DNA of 64,000 bases from Gemmatimonas phototrophica (GCA_945869195.1 CAMBNV010000006.1:62001-126000), one strand, 5' to 3'; counted from the first letter of the stretch, positions 43,290-53,322 are shown. Notes: generated from the sequence alone by a model not told the origin. Numbers and translations are program-made.

Positions 43290-43793
43290 TCAGTGGCCGG
43301 TGGAGCCGAATCCGCCGGCTCGGTCGGTGGTGCGCGCGACGGCGCCGCGCGTGAAGGACAGTGTCTCGTACCGGGCCAAGACCATCTGCGCGATGCGCTC
43401 GCCATGCCGCACGGTGAGCGCCCCGGCCCCTCCGTTCTTCACCGGGACGCACCACTCGTCCGGATAGTCGGCGTCGATCGTGCCGGGACTGTTCACGATC
43501 ACCAAATCGGTCTTGAGGCTCGTCCCGGAACGCGGACGCACCTGTGCCTCGTACCCCACCGGGAGCTGCGCTTTAAAGCCGAGGGGGAGGAGCGCCTTCT
43601 CCCCGGGCGCGAGCGTGATCGTCGCACCCGCGGCGTCGGCGACCACGTCGCGAACCTCGGCAACGCCGCCCACGAACACCCGCACGCGGCCGCCACTGAG
43701 GCAGAGCGCGAGGTCGTGACCAGCGCTAGCCTCAGTCGCGCGGCGAGGGGGCTCGACTCCCTCATGTAGTGGCTCAAAGATGATGTCGGACAT
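43290..43793 (-). CDS. dut: dUTP diphosphatase
   Basis: Trimeric enzyme hydrolysing dUTP to dUMP and pyrophosphate, which keeps uracil out of DNA and supplies dTMP synthesis. 167 residues with all five family motifs: AGHDLALCL (motif 1), RPRSGTSLK (2), NSPGTIDADYPDEW (3, with the catalytic Asp), RIAQMVLARYE (4) and RAGGFGSTGH (5). A TAGTTT hexamer lies 8 bases before the ATG with no ribosome site, which suggests leaderless expression. An 11-G tract lies just outside its promoter. Confidence 0.96.
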   Translation of the reverse strand: MSDIIFEPLHEGVEPPRRATEASAGHDLALCLSGGRVRVFVGGVAEVRDVVADAAGATITLAPGEKALLPLGFKAQLPVGYEAQVRPRSGTSLKTDLVIVNSPGTIDADYPDEWCVPVKNGGAGALTVRHGERIAQMVLARYETLSFTRGAVARTTDRAGGFGSTGH

Positions 43794-43801
43794 GGGGCGG
43801 A

Positions 43802-43807
43802 AAACTA
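43802..43807 (-). promoter_or_regulatory. Candidate -10 box of a leaderless mRNA (dut)
   Basis: TAGTTT on the minus strand, 8 bases before the ATG at 43793. Confidence 0.45.
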
Positions 43808-43839
43808 ACCGCCGGCCGGCGCTCCGGTGAGACTCTGTC

Positions 43840-43850
43840 GGGGGGGGGGG
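43840..43850. repeat. Homopolymer tract of 11 G
   Basis: An uninterrupted run of 11 G on the plus strand between divergent dut and the unknown secreted protein gene, 22 bases before the latter's upstream GTG. Such tracts slip during replication and can alter promoter spacing. Confidence 0.8.
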
Positions 43851-43872
43851 ACGACACTTCGGCTGCCCTGCT

Positions 43873-45744
43873 GTGTATCATCATCCCGTGACCCTTCTTG
43901 CCTTCTCCCGCAGGAGCGCCCTTGCCGCGGCGCTTCTTGTCCTCGCGCCGGCCACCGTGCTGCGCTGCCTCTCCCCTGCCGTGAGTGCCCAGGATACCGT
44001 CCGTGTCGCCCCAGGGACCGTCGTCGTCGTGGAGAGCCTCCCCCCCGAGGACCCGCGAACGACTGGACAGCGCGCACAGGCCGAGTTCGAGCGCTTTCGT
44101 CGCCTGAATCTCCCCGAGTTTCGAGGCAAGGTCTTTTCCGGGAAAAGTTGCCCAGAGCCGGTCGGGATGAACTGGTGCTACTGGTACGACGGAGGCTCCC
44201 TGATTGCCGCGGAGCTCCCCACCGTCGTCGAGAGCCGCGAGCGTCTCCTGGGGCGGCTCGACTCGCTGGGTACGGCGCAGCCGGGCGATAACTGGATCGG
44301 CGGCCAACGGGTGCGCTACCTGATCGAAGCGGGCCGTCCGCTCGATGCACTGAAAGTCGCGGAACAGTGCACGGCCTTCGGCTGGTGGTGTGACGCCCTC
44401 GCCGGGATCGCATTGCACGAAGCCGGGCGCTACGCCGAGTCGGAGTCGCGCTACGAAAAAGTCCTCGCGGCCATGGGCCCGCGCGAACGGTGCACCTGGC
44501 GTGACCTCACGCCCTATCTCGACGACGACACGCGCCGCCAGTACATCCGTCATGCCTGCGGGACGGCCGAGCGTGAGGCGTTCGAGGCGCGTGCCTGGTG
44601 GTTCTCACGGACGCGCTACGGCATGGCGGGGAACGACTCGCGCACCGAGCACTACTCGCGACTGACCTATGTAGAGTTCCTGCGCGATGCCGCCTCGGCG
44701 CACAGCCGCGGCTTCGACGAGTCGGAGCGTGAGATGACCGTGCGCTTTGGTTGGAATCGTCGATGGGCGCGCGATGGGACCTCTCGCGGCGCGCCCGCTG
44801 AGATGCCCCTCGGTCCTGACGGCAGGCCGCAGCGCTACGACCCGTCACTGAGCATCAACGTCATCGGACAGGAGGCGACGCCCGCGTACCGCTTCATTCC
44901 GCCGAGCGAGGTGCTCACGAGTCCGGCAAGCTCCGACTCGACCGAGTGGGCCGTACAACTGCCGCCGGTCGTCGCACGGTATCATCCCAAGTATGCGTCG
45001 CGCCTCCTCATGCTCGAGCATCAACAGGCGCTCTTCCGCCGCGGCGACACGGCGCTCGTCGTTCTCGCCTACGACGTGAGCAAGGTCCCGGGAATCGCCT
45101 TCTCCCGGCTCGACGGCGCCCTCGTCCTCACGCCCGGCACGCGCCCCTCGGGCCAAGCGACGACGGTGCGCGGCATTGCGCCCAAGGGGACGATGACCGT
45201 CCGCGCCCCGTGGGGACCACTGCTGATGAGCGCCGAAATCGCGGCCGACTCGGCCTCGACACTCGTCCGCGCGCGATATGGAATTCGGCCGCCATTCGCA
45301 ATCGGAGCGCGCGTCTCGCTCTCGGACCTGCTCTTCTACACGCCGTACGGCACCTTCCCTGCCACGGTCGAGGAGGCGCTCCCGCATGCGCTGGCCACAC
45401 AAAAGGTCCGGGCCGACCAGCCGATCGGCATCTACTGGGAAGCGTACAATACGAATCCGGTCGGCGAGCGCATGACGATCTCGCTCGTCATTGCCCCCGA
45501 CGATGCAGAGGAGCCGGGCCGCCTGGGTCGGGCAGCACGGGCGCTCCGACTCGCGCGCGGGAGCTCGCCGGTGAGCGTCACGATCGAGGACATGTCGGCG
45601 CGCGGCGCGCCGACATCGCCGCGCGCGGTGCAACTCGACATCTCGACGCTCAAGCCGGGTGACTACCTCGTCCAACTCGAGGTGGATGTGGCGGGCCAGT
45701 ACGTGATCCGCGCCGACCGCCGCATCACCGTCGTACAGCCCTGA
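43873..45744 (+). CDS. Secreted protein of unknown function
   Basis: Not recognised. About 623 residues. A signal peptide follows either GTG start (43873 or 43888): SALAAALLVLAPATVL and the processing region PAVSAQD near residue 40. Residues about 130-210 have helical, TPR-like spacing (AGRPLDALKVAEQC, EAGRYAESESRYEKVLAAM). Later segments (LSINVIGQEATPAYRF, RVSLSDLLFYTP, and IGIYWEAYNTNPVGERMTISLVIA near the end) look like a beta-rich extracellular domain, resembling GWxTD-type proteins in style only. Six or more Cys, including CPEPVGMNWCYW and CTAFGWWC, suggest disulfides. It ends at a strong terminator. The start is uncertain. Confidence 0.8.
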   Translation: MYHHPVTLLAFSRRSALAAALLVLAPATVLRCLSPAVSAQDTVRVAPGTVVVVESLPPEDPRTTGQRAQAEFERFRRLNLPEFRGKVFSGKSCPEPVGMNWCYWYDGGSLIAAELPTVVESRERLLGRLDSLGTAQPGDNWIGGQRVRYLIEAGRPLDALKVAEQCTAFGWWCDALAGIALHEAGRYAESESRYEKVLAAMGPRERCTWRDLTPYLDDDTRRQYIRHACGTAEREAFEARAWWFSRTRYGMAGNDSRTEHYSRLTYVEFLRDAASAHSRGFDESEREMTVRFGWNRRWARDGTSRGAPAEMPLGPDGRPQRYDPSLSINVIGQEATPAYRFIPPSEVLTSPASSDSTEWAVQLPPVVARYHPKYASRLLMLEHQQALFRRGDTALVVLAYDVSKVPGIAFSRLDGALVLTPGTRPSGQATTVRGIAPKGTMTVRAPWGPLLMSAEIAADSASTLVRARYGIRPPFAIGARVSLSDLLFYTPYGTFPATVEEALPHALATQKVRADQPIGIYWEAYNTNPVGERMTISLVIAPDDAEEPGRLGRAARALRLARGSSPVSVTIEDMSARGAPTSPRAVQLDISTLKPGDYLVQLEVDVAGQYVIRADRRITVVQP

Positions 45745-45754
45745 ACTAGATTCA

Positions 45755-45797
45755 GACACAGGTGAGGTGAGGGCCGTAGGCCCGCCTCGCCTGTGTC
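45755..45797 (+). terminator. Terminator hairpin after the unknown secreted protein
   Basis: Outer stem of 13 bases with one G-T pair (45755-45767 with 45785-45797), inner GGGCC/GGCCC stem, followed by TT on the plus strand. It separates two genes in the same direction. Confidence 0.7.
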
Positions 45798-45824
45798 TTC
45801 CACCTCTGCGCCCTGACCTGCGTT

Positions 45825-46847
45825 ATGCGTCCTGCGCTCCTCCTCGCCACCGCCGCCTTCATGCTGCCGCTCGCCCTGCAGCAGGGCGCCTCGACGCAGC
45901 AGGCCTCACCAGACTCCGCGCGGCCTGACTCACGATTGGCGAAGCGCGACACCGTTCGCGCCACTGGGCTCCGTCAGGCGCCGCCGCGCACCGCCGAGGA
46001 GCTACGGATCGCGCGTCGCGACTCGATCCTCAACGCGCTCTGGCCGGTGAAGGGACCGGAGCTGCTCCCGGGATCGATCCTTCCCGAGAAACGGATCATT
46101 GCGTTCTACGGCAATCCGCTTTCTACGCGCATGGGAGTACTCGGTCAGTACCCGTCGGACCAGATGCTGAGGCTGCTTGACGCGGAGGTGGAGGCGTGGG
46201 TGAAGGCCGACCCGGCGACTCCGGTGATCCCCGCCTTGCACCTCATCGCCGTGGTGGCGCAAGGCTCCGCAGGAAGAGACGGTAAGTACCGCCTGCGCAT
46301 GGCCGACACGCTGATCGAGCGCGTCGCGACGTGGGCGGCCAAGCGGAATGCGCTTGTCTTTCTCGACGTACAGGTGGGGCTGAGCACGTTGCAGGCCGAG
46401 CTCCCGCGACTCGCGGGTTTCCTCGCGCGGCCGAACTTCCACCTGGGGATCGACCCCGAGTTCTCGATGAAGAACGGCGGACTGCCCGGCAAGCGGATCG
46501 GCACGTACGACGCGACCGACATCAACTACGCCGCCGAGTTTCTTCAGGGTCTCGTCGTCAATCACAAACTGCCGCCGAAAGTGCTCGTGGTACATCGCTT
46601 CACGCAGCGCGGAGTGACGAACTATCAGAACATCCAGCTGCGCGCCGAGGTGCAGGTGGTGATGCACATGGACGGCTTCGGAGCCCCGGCACTCAAGCGC
46701 AACAGCTTCCGGCAGTTCGTGAAAGCGGAGCCGGTGCAGTTCGCGGGATGGAAGCAGTTCTTCAATCCCCGCAATGACCTGCCACGCACGCCGATCGCCG
46801 AGATCGCCAAACTGCACCCGAAGGTGCTGTACGTCCAGTATCAGTGA
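45825..46847 (+). CDS. Secreted protein of unknown function, possible barrel fold
   Basis: Not recognised by name. 340 residues with an N-terminal signal (MRPALLLATAAFMLPLALQQG) and a polar, repetitive spacer to about residue 65. The rest is well ordered: RIIAFYGNPLSTRMGVLGQYP, FLDVQVGLSTLQAELPRL, HLGIDPEFSMKNGG, TYDATDINYAAEFLQGL and PPKVLVVHRFTQRGVTNY alternate strands and helices like a TIM barrel, with conserved-looking acids at the strand ends (FLDVQ, GIDPEF, YDATD). A periplasmic hydrolase is possible but unproved. No ribosome site is visible. A hairpin follows the gene. Confidence 0.82.
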   Translation: MRPALLLATAAFMLPLALQQGASTQQASPDSARPDSRLAKRDTVRATGLRQAPPRTAEELRIARRDSILNALWPVKGPELLPGSILPEKRIIAFYGNPLSTRMGVLGQYPSDQMLRLLDAEVEAWVKADPATPVIPALHLIAVVAQGSAGRDGKYRLRMADTLIERVATWAAKRNALVFLDVQVGLSTLQAELPRLAGFLARPNFHLGIDPEFSMKNGGLPGKRIGTYDATDINYAAEFLQGLVVNHKLPPKVLVVHRFTQRGVTNYQNIQLRAEVQVVMHMDGFGAPALKRNSFRQFVKAEPVQFAGWKQFFNPRNDLPRTPIAEIAKLHPKVLYVQYQ

Positions 46848-46862
46848 AGCCAGACGAGAGCT

Positions 46863-46905
46863 GGGAGCAGACGGCGTGTTCGATTCGCGCACGCCGGCAG
46901 CTCCC
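46863..46905. terminator. Bidirectional terminator-like hairpin
   Basis: Outer arms 46863-46868/46900-46905 and inner arms 46872-46878/46890-46896, between convergent genes. Confidence 0.5.
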
Positions 46906-46943
46906 CTTCACGTTCGCCTCTGTATTCTCGCGTTCCTACTTTC

Positions 46944-47552
46944 TCACCTGATGACCGTCACCCCGATGACGCCATCAGCCTGCGCGAAGATGCGGCCGCT
47001 CGGATTATAGAAAAAGATCCGTCGCTTGTGCCCCGCCACAATCTCGTCGGCGTGCGCGAACTGCCGCGCCAGGGCGATCTGCCCCTGTTCGAGCGACGGG
47101 AACGTCGCCGCAGGGTAGCTCACCATGATCTCACCGGACTCCTCCTCGACGAGCGCGGTCTCCCGCGTGCGCCGGATGAGCGCCATCGCCTCCTCGCGCT
47201 GCCTCGGCGTGGCGATGATGTTCGATGGTGTCGTCGCGGGATCGCCCCGCACCGACCCCTCACTGCCGCCCGCCGCGAGCCAGAAGACGAGGACGAGGAC
47301 GATGCCAAGCGCGCTCCAGCGCGCGACGGGCGACTGTCGCCAGACGAATGCGCGTGCCTGCGCCAGCGGAGCACCGACGGTGCCGGCGCGTGAGGCACCC
47401 TGAGGAAAGCCGGCGTCACGGATGCTACGCCGACTTGGCGTTCCACTGGAACCCGACGGCCGTGTCGCCGACTCGTCCGTGGCGTACGGGGTGAAGCAGT
47501 GCGGGCAGACCCGACGATTATTGCTTGCCTTTTCGCAGACGGCGCAGAGCAT
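46944..47552 (-). CDS. Zinc-ribbon membrane-anchored protein of unknown function
   Basis: Unrecognised 202-residue protein. The N-terminus has two CxxC pairs (CAVC at residues 3-6 and CPHC at 16-19), a zinc ribbon. A disordered, Ser/Gly/Arg-rich stretch leads to one membrane helix (about 78-95, WSALGIVLVLVFWLAAG). The C-terminal 100 residues (EEAMALIRRTRETALVEEESG and AHADEIVAGHKRRIFFYNPSG) form a small soluble domain outside the membrane with no Cys. The ribbon is cytoplasmic if the helix is oriented as the positive-inside rule suggests. It is probably monocistronic. Confidence 0.8.
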   Translation of the reverse strand: MLCAVCEKASNNRRVCPHCFTPYATDESATRPSGSSGTPSRRSIRDAGFPQGASRAGTVGAPLAQARAFVWRQSPVARWSALGIVLVLVFWLAAGGSEGSVRGDPATTPSNIIATPRQREEAMALIRRTRETALVEEESGEIMVSYPAATFPSLEQGQIALARQFAHADEIVAGHKRRIFFYNPSGRIFAQADGVIGVTVIR

Positions 47553-47602
47553 GGGCGAAATAGAACCTCACGGCCACGCGGGTTCAACGTGCAGCGGAAC
47601 GG

Positions 47603-47944
47603 TCAGTCGGCGACATAGTCGCGCTTGGCCATGCCGATTCCCCCACCGTCGGTCACCTGGTGGTAGCCCGCGCCCCGCAGCGCCACGGCCGCCGCCGCTG
47701 AGCGGCCTCCAGAGGCACAGTAGACCAGAATCCGGCTCCTGGTGCTCACCCCCGGCATCGCGGCGAGAGCCTGTGCGACCTGGTCGACGGGGACGCATAC
47801 CGCGCCGGGCAGATGCCCCATCCAGAACTCAATCTTGGAGCGGACATCAATAACGGCGTCGACCGGGCGATCACGGAATCGGGGCATGGCAGGGGCGTTG
47901 GAGGAGTCGAGTCGGGCAGCCGAGCCGTGAAAGTGGCCGGACAC
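47603..47944 (-). CDS. Rhodanese-domain protein
   Basis: Single-domain sulfurtransferase, 113 residues from the GTG at 47944; an internal ATG at 47887 is also possible and starts right before the conserved AVIDVRS. The active-site loop is VYCASGGRSAAAA, with the catalytic Cys. FWMGHLPGAVCVPV is the typical HxPGAxx element. It probably moves sulfane sulfur to thiols in the cytoplasm. The shared upstream gap contains an AT-rich repeat unlike the rest of the window, a candidate operator. Confidence 0.88.
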   Translation of the reverse strand: MSGHFHGSAARLDSSNAPAMPRFRDRPVDAVIDVRSKIEFWMGHLPGAVCVPVDQVAQALAAMPGVSTRSRILVYCASGGRSAAAAVALRGAGYHQVTDGGGIGMAKRDYVAD

Positions 47945-47955
47945 CCTGATGACAA

Positions 47956-47979
47956 CATATAACCATATAGTAATATATA
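47956..47979. promoter_or_regulatory. AT-rich repeat between rhodanese and barrel genes
   Basis: Three 8-base units (two starting CATATA, one AATATATA) in an otherwise GC-rich window, 12 bases from the rhodanese start. Both strands contain several -10-like hexamers, so it may be overlapping divergent promoters or a regulator's site. Confidence 0.5.
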
Positions 47980-48067
47980 GTGACGCCGAGAAGAATCAAG
48001 GCGTCTTCCTCGGAACCCAAAGCCGACTCCGGCAGCGGGCGCTTTCCATCCCTCCCTGGAGACTGAC

Positions 48068-48550
48068 ATGCTGCGCCGCGTCGCGATGGTGCTCGGCCTC
48101 ACCGCTCTGCTCACAGCCCCGGTCGCGGGCCAGCTTCCCCTGCTCGACGTGCGCATCGGCGCTCAGGCCGTGATGCCGCAGGGGGACTTTGCCGAGTTGT
48201 ACACGGGGGGCTTGGGCGCCTATGGCCGCGTGGGAATCCCACTCGGTTTCATTAAGGTCATGGGCACCGCCACCTGGACCCGGCTCCCGGGCAAGACGCT
48301 CTCCCTGTTCGGCACGTCGGTTGACATTGAGGACGTGGACGTCATTGGGCTCACGGCGGGTCCGCACCTGTCGCTGCCCTTTCTCGACCTCGGCGTCGAG
48401 GGCGGCTACTTCAGCAACTTCAAGAAGGTCGGCATCGTCCCCAGCGCCTCACTCAGCCTGCTCAACTTCGACGTGATGGCGTCCTACACCATCGTGCCCA
48501 TGGACCTCACCGCCAACTGGCTGGGACTCGGCGTCGGCCTCCGGTTCTAG
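48068..48550 (+). CDS. Small outer-membrane beta-barrel protein (predicted)
   Basis: 160 residues; GGAG about 9 bases before the ATG. A signal peptide (MLRRVAMVLGLTALLTAPVAGQ) is followed by about eight amphipathic strands, such as VRIGAQAVMPQGDF, GAYGRVGIPLGF, GPHLSLPFLDLGVEGGYF and a terminal strand LTANWLGLGVGLRF ending in Phe, the outer-membrane insertion signal. This looks like an OmpW/OmpX-sized barrel; the function is unknown. It ends 6 bases from the convergent argG. Confidence 0.8.
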   Translation: MLRRVAMVLGLTALLTAPVAGQLPLLDVRIGAQAVMPQGDFAELYTGGLGAYGRVGIPLGFIKVMGTATWTRLPGKTLSLFGTSVDIEDVDVIGLTAGPHLSLPFLDLGVEGGYFSNFKKVGIVPSASLSLLNFDVMASYTIVPMDLTANWLGLGVGLRF

Positions 48551-48556
48551 GACGCG

Positions 48557-49933
<1,377 letters not shown>

Positions 49934-50023
49934 TTAGTCGGTCGAGTCCCGGAAATGACTCAGCCCCGTCAAAGCACCGGCCCGGTGGGAGTCAATGAAG
50001 CGCCGACACAGGTCGCCCGGGGC

Positions 50024-50029
50024 TAGATT
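50024..50029 (+). promoter_or_regulatory. Candidate -10 box of a leaderless mRNA (lactate oxidase gene)
   Basis: TAGATT, 9 bases before the ATG at 50039, with no ribosome site between; same hexamer as upstream of the DedA gene. Confidence 0.45.
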
Positions 50030-50038
50030 AGCGCCGTT

Positions 50039-51127
50039 ATGACGACCACTTCTCCGCTCATCAATCTGCACGCGTACGAGTCCGCCGCCGCCGAGTGCCT
50101 CCCGCGGATGGTGTTCGACTACTTCGCCGGCGGCGCGGGCGACGAGGTCCTGCTGCGCACCGCGCGCGCTGCCTGGGACGACATTGCGGTGCGCTACCGC
50201 GTGCTCCGTGATGTCGCCGTGCGCTCGCAGCGCACCGAACTGCTCGGCCACACCCTCGACTGGCCAGTCCTCGTGGCGCCGATGGCCTTTCAGCAGCTCG
50301 CGCACGCCGATGGCGAACTCGCCTGTGCACGCGCGGCGGACGCGACCGGCACCGGCATGATCCTCTCAACGCTGGCCACGCAGCCCATCGAGGCGGTCCG
50401 CGCCGCCACCCAGGGACCGCTCTGGTTCCAGCTCTACATTTTTCGCGACCGCGGCCTGACGGAGGCGCTCGTGCGCCGCGCCGAGCAGGCGGGCTGCACC
50501 GCCCTTGTGCTCACGGTGGACGCACCGCTCCTCGGCCGCCGCGAGCGCGACCTGATTAACGGATTCCACGTGCCGGCCGACACGCCGCTCCCCAACGTCA
50601 GCGCCGTGCCGCGCGACGCCCTCGCGCAGCGCGTCGAGACGGCGTCGTCCCTCGCAGCCTTCGCGGAGCGTCACTGGGACGCGTCGATCGCGTGGGCGGA
50701 TCTGGAATGGCTTCGTTCGATCACCCAGGTGCCGATCCTCGTGAAGGGGATCGTGCGAGGCGACGATGCCGACCGTGCGCTCCAGCACGGGGCCATGGGG
50801 GTGATCGTCTCCAACCATGGAGGGCGCCAGCTCGACACGGCACTCCCCACGGCGCGCGCACTTCCCGAGATCGCGGAGGCCATGGCGGGACGCGGCGCAC
50901 TGCTCGTGGACGGCGGCATCCGCCGTGGCACCGACGTGGTGAAGGCGCTCGCCCTGGGCGCGCAGGCTGTCCTACTCGGTCGCCCGGTGCTCTGGGGGCT
51001 CGCGGTCGACGGGGCGGCCGGCGCCCAGCGCGTCTTGCAGATCCTCAAGGACGAGTGCGACCTGGCACTCGCGCTCTCCGGGTGCCGCACTCCGGCGGAA
51101 GCCACCCCTGACCTGATCGTCCGATGA
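50039..51127 (+). CDS. FMN-dependent alpha-hydroxy-acid oxidase/dehydrogenase (lactate)
   Basis: FMN barrel enzyme of the lactate/glycolate/mandelate family; with the lactate permease next to it, L-lactate is the likely substrate. 362 residues. Motifs: DYFAGGAGDEVLLR, PVLVAPMAFQQLAHADGE, FQLYIFRDR, LTVDAPLLGRRERD, a Lys in PILVKGIV, SNHGGRQLD with the catalytic His, and LVDGGIRRGTDVVKALALGAQAVLLGRP for phosphate binding. There is no membrane-anchor loop of the LldD type that can be recognised, so the acceptor, quinone or oxygen, is open. Its stop overlaps the permease start by four bases. Confidence 0.9.
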   Translation: MTTTSPLINLHAYESAAAECLPRMVFDYFAGGAGDEVLLRTARAAWDDIAVRYRVLRDVAVRSQRTELLGHTLDWPVLVAPMAFQQLAHADGELACARAADATGTGMILSTLATQPIEAVRAATQGPLWFQLYIFRDRGLTEALVRRAEQAGCTALVLTVDAPLLGRRERDLINGFHVPADTPLPNVSAVPRDALAQRVETASSLAAFAERHWDASIAWADLEWLRSITQVPILVKGIVRGDDADRALQHGAMGVIVSNHGGRQLDTALPTARALPEIAEAMAGRGALLVDGGIRRGTDVVKALALGAQAVLLGRPVLWGLAVDGAAGAQRVLQILKDECDLALALSGCRTPAEATPDLIVR

Positions 51128-52734
51128 TCGGCGAGCAGACGCTCACCCCCTGGACGCAGATCTACGACCCACTCGGCTCGGGGATTCTCTCGACGCTCGT
51201 GGCGTTGCTCCCGATCGCCGTCCTGCTCGGCCTCCTCGCCTCACACCGTATGCGAGCCCAGTGGGCCGCGCTCGCGGGGCTTGGGGCAGCCCTGCTCATC
51301 GCGATCGTAGCGATTGGCATGCCGGCAGGGCTCGCCTTGCGCGCCGCGGCTCATGGCGCCGCGTACGGGGTGTTCCCGATCGGCTGGATCCTACTAAACG
51401 TCCTCTTCCTCTACCAGCTCACGGTGGACCGGGGACTGTTCGCCGTGCTGCAGCAGAGCATCGCGCACGTGACGACCGACCGGCGCCTCCAGTTAGTGCT
51501 TATCGCATTCAGTTTCGGTGCCTTTTTTGAGGGCGCTGCCGGCTTCGGCACGCCCGTCGCGGTCACGGCGGCGCTCCTCATCGGACTCGGCTTTCCGGCC
51601 ATCGAAGCATCCGTCTTCTCGCTGATCGCGAACACAGCGCCCGTTGCGTTCGGGGCGCTTGGAACGCCGTTAATTGCGCTGCAGGGGGTGACGGGGCTCG
51701 ACCTGCGCGACCTCTCGGCGATGGTCGGACATCAGCTGCCGCTCTTCTCGGTGATCATCCCGTTCTGGCTCGTGCTCGCGTACGCGGGCGTGAAGCGCAC
51801 GGTAGAGGTCTGGCCGGCCCTGCTCGTGGCGGGACTCTCGTTCGCGGTGCCGCAATACCTCGTCGCCGTGTACCACGGGCCCTGGCTCGTCGACGTGATT
51901 GCCTCGCTCTGTTCGATGGCGGCGCTGACGGTGTTCCTCCGCGCCTGGCGTCCCTCGCTGACCACCGCGGAGGTCGACCGCGGTGCCATCGCGCGGGCGT
52001 GGACGCCGTGGGCGATCCTCACGATCGTAGTGTTCGCCTGGGGCACGCCGCAGGTGAAAGCGTGGCTCAACTCGCTCTCCGCTCCGTCGTTCGCGGTCCC
52101 GGGGCTACACGAGATGGTCGTGCGCGTTGCGCCCGTGGTGCCAGTTCCCAAGGCCGAGGCCGCGATTTTCGCCTTCAACTGGTTGAGCGCAACGGGCAGC
52201 GGGATCGCGCTTGCGGCACTGATCGGGGGTCTTGTGATGGGATGCAGCGCCCGAACAATGGTCCGGACCTACGCGATGAATGCGCGGCGACTCGTCCCCT
52301 CGCTGCTCACCATCTCCGCGATGATGGCGATCGGTTTCGTCACGCGGTACTCGGGGACCGACACCATTCTTGGTCTCGCCTTCGCGCACACCGGCGTCTT
52401 CTATCCGTTCTTCGGCACCCTGCTCGGATGGCTCGGCGTTGCGCTCACCGGGAGCGATACCTCGTCGAATGTCCTCTTCGGCGGCTTACAGGTCGTGACC
52501 GCGAATCAACTCGGGGTGGACCCTGTCCTGATGGCCGCCGCGAACAGCTCGGGTGGGGTGATGGGCAAGATGATCGACGCGCAGAGCATCGTCGTGGCGA
52601 GCGCCGCGACCGGCGCGCACGGCGCGGAGGGGACGATCCTGCGCCGCGTTTTCTGGCATTCGGTCGCGCTCGCCTCGATGATGGGACTCTGGGTGCTCCT
52701 TCAGGCGTACTGGATCCCGCGCGCGTTCGGTTGA
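51124..52734 (+). CDS. lldP: L-lactate permease
   Basis: Inner-membrane lactate/glycolate:H+ symporter. 536 residues, about 13 helices. It opens WTQIYDPLGSGILSTLVALLPI, an LldP hallmark, and has FGAFFEGAAGFGTPVAVTAALL and SLIANTAPVAFGALGTPLIAL, both highly conserved in the family, and near the end TGSDTSSNVLFGGLQV with SSGGVMGKMIDAQSIVVA. It is translationally coupled to the oxidase gene, so uptake and oxidation are made together. No LldR-type regulator is near. Confidence 0.96.
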   Translation: MIGEQTLTPWTQIYDPLGSGILSTLVALLPIAVLLGLLASHRMRAQWAALAGLGAALLIAIVAIGMPAGLALRAAAHGAAYGVFPIGWILLNVLFLYQLTVDRGLFAVLQQSIAHVTTDRRLQLVLIAFSFGAFFEGAAGFGTPVAVTAALLIGLGFPAIEASVFSLIANTAPVAFGALGTPLIALQGVTGLDLRDLSAMVGHQLPLFSVIIPFWLVLAYAGVKRTVEVWPALLVAGLSFAVPQYLVAVYHGPWLVDVIASLCSMAALTVFLRAWRPSLTTAEVDRGAIARAWTPWAILTIVVFAWGTPQVKAWLNSLSAPSFAVPGLHEMVVRVAPVVPVPKAEAAIFAFNWLSATGSGIALAALIGGLVMGCSARTMVRTYAMNARRLVPSLLTISAMMAIGFVTRYSGTDTILGLAFAHTGVFYPFFGTLLGWLGVALTGSDTSSNVLFGGLQVVTANQLGVDPVLMAAANSSGGVMGKMIDAQSIVVASAATGAHGAEGTILRRVFWHSVALASMMGLWVLLQAYWIPRAFG

Positions 52735-52738
52735 GCTG

Positions 52739-53296
52739 ATGACGATCCCCACATCGGAACACTCGAGCCCCGTTCGCATATTGATACTCTGCACCGGAAA
52801 CTCGGCGCGGAGCCAGATGGCCGAGGCGATTATTACGACCCTTGGGGCGACACGTCCCATGGGTACGGTGGTGGCCGACAGCGCCGGCTCGCGCCCGGCG
52901 TCGAGCGTGAATGAGTACGCACTCGCCGCGCTCTCGGCGCACGGGATCAGCTGGGGGCGGAGTCAGCCCAAGCACTTGGAGCAGTTCCTGGGGCAGCAGT
53001 TTGCCCTGGTGATCACCGTCTGCGACAGCGCGCGCGACGCCTGTCCAGTCTTCGTGGGCGCGGCGGCACAGGTGCACTGGGGGCTCCCCGACCCGGCGGC
53101 GCATCTCGGGGCCGCGACTGCGCGGGCGGCCTTCGCCAGGACGTACACCGCGCTCGTCACCCGGCTCGACGCCCTGCTCCGTCTTCCGCTCGAATCGATG
53201 GCACCCGCGGCGTTGCAGGCAGCGGCCCAGGCGATCCACGATCAGATCGTGGCGCCGCCCGCGCATTCTGGGCACCAGCGTGCCACCGCGCCCTGA
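52739..53296 (+). CDS. ArsC/low-molecular-weight phosphatase-like protein
   Basis: Protein of the LMW phosphatase fold, in the thioredoxin-coupled arsenate-reductase branch. 185 residues. The loop CTGNSARSQMAE provides the catalytic Cys and Arg of the C-x5-R type, and WGLPDPAAHLG supplies the conserved Asp of the DP motif. Cys pairs for a relay are at about residues 97 and 102 (VCDSARDAC). The C-terminal 40 residues are Ala-rich and extra. It starts 4 bases after lldP but no ars regulator or pump is present, so its link to arsenic is family-based only. Confidence 0.85.
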   Translation: MTIPTSEHSSPVRILILCTGNSARSQMAEAIITTLGATRPMGTVVADSAGSRPASSVNEYALAALSAHGISWGRSQPKHLEQFLGQQFALVITVCDSARDACPVFVGAAAQVHWGLPDPAAHLGAATARAAFARTYTALVTRLDALLRLPLESMAPAALQAAAQAIHDQIVAPPAHSGHQRATAP

Positions 53297-53322
53297 GCGA
53301 GTCGGCACGCTTCTAAAACGAA

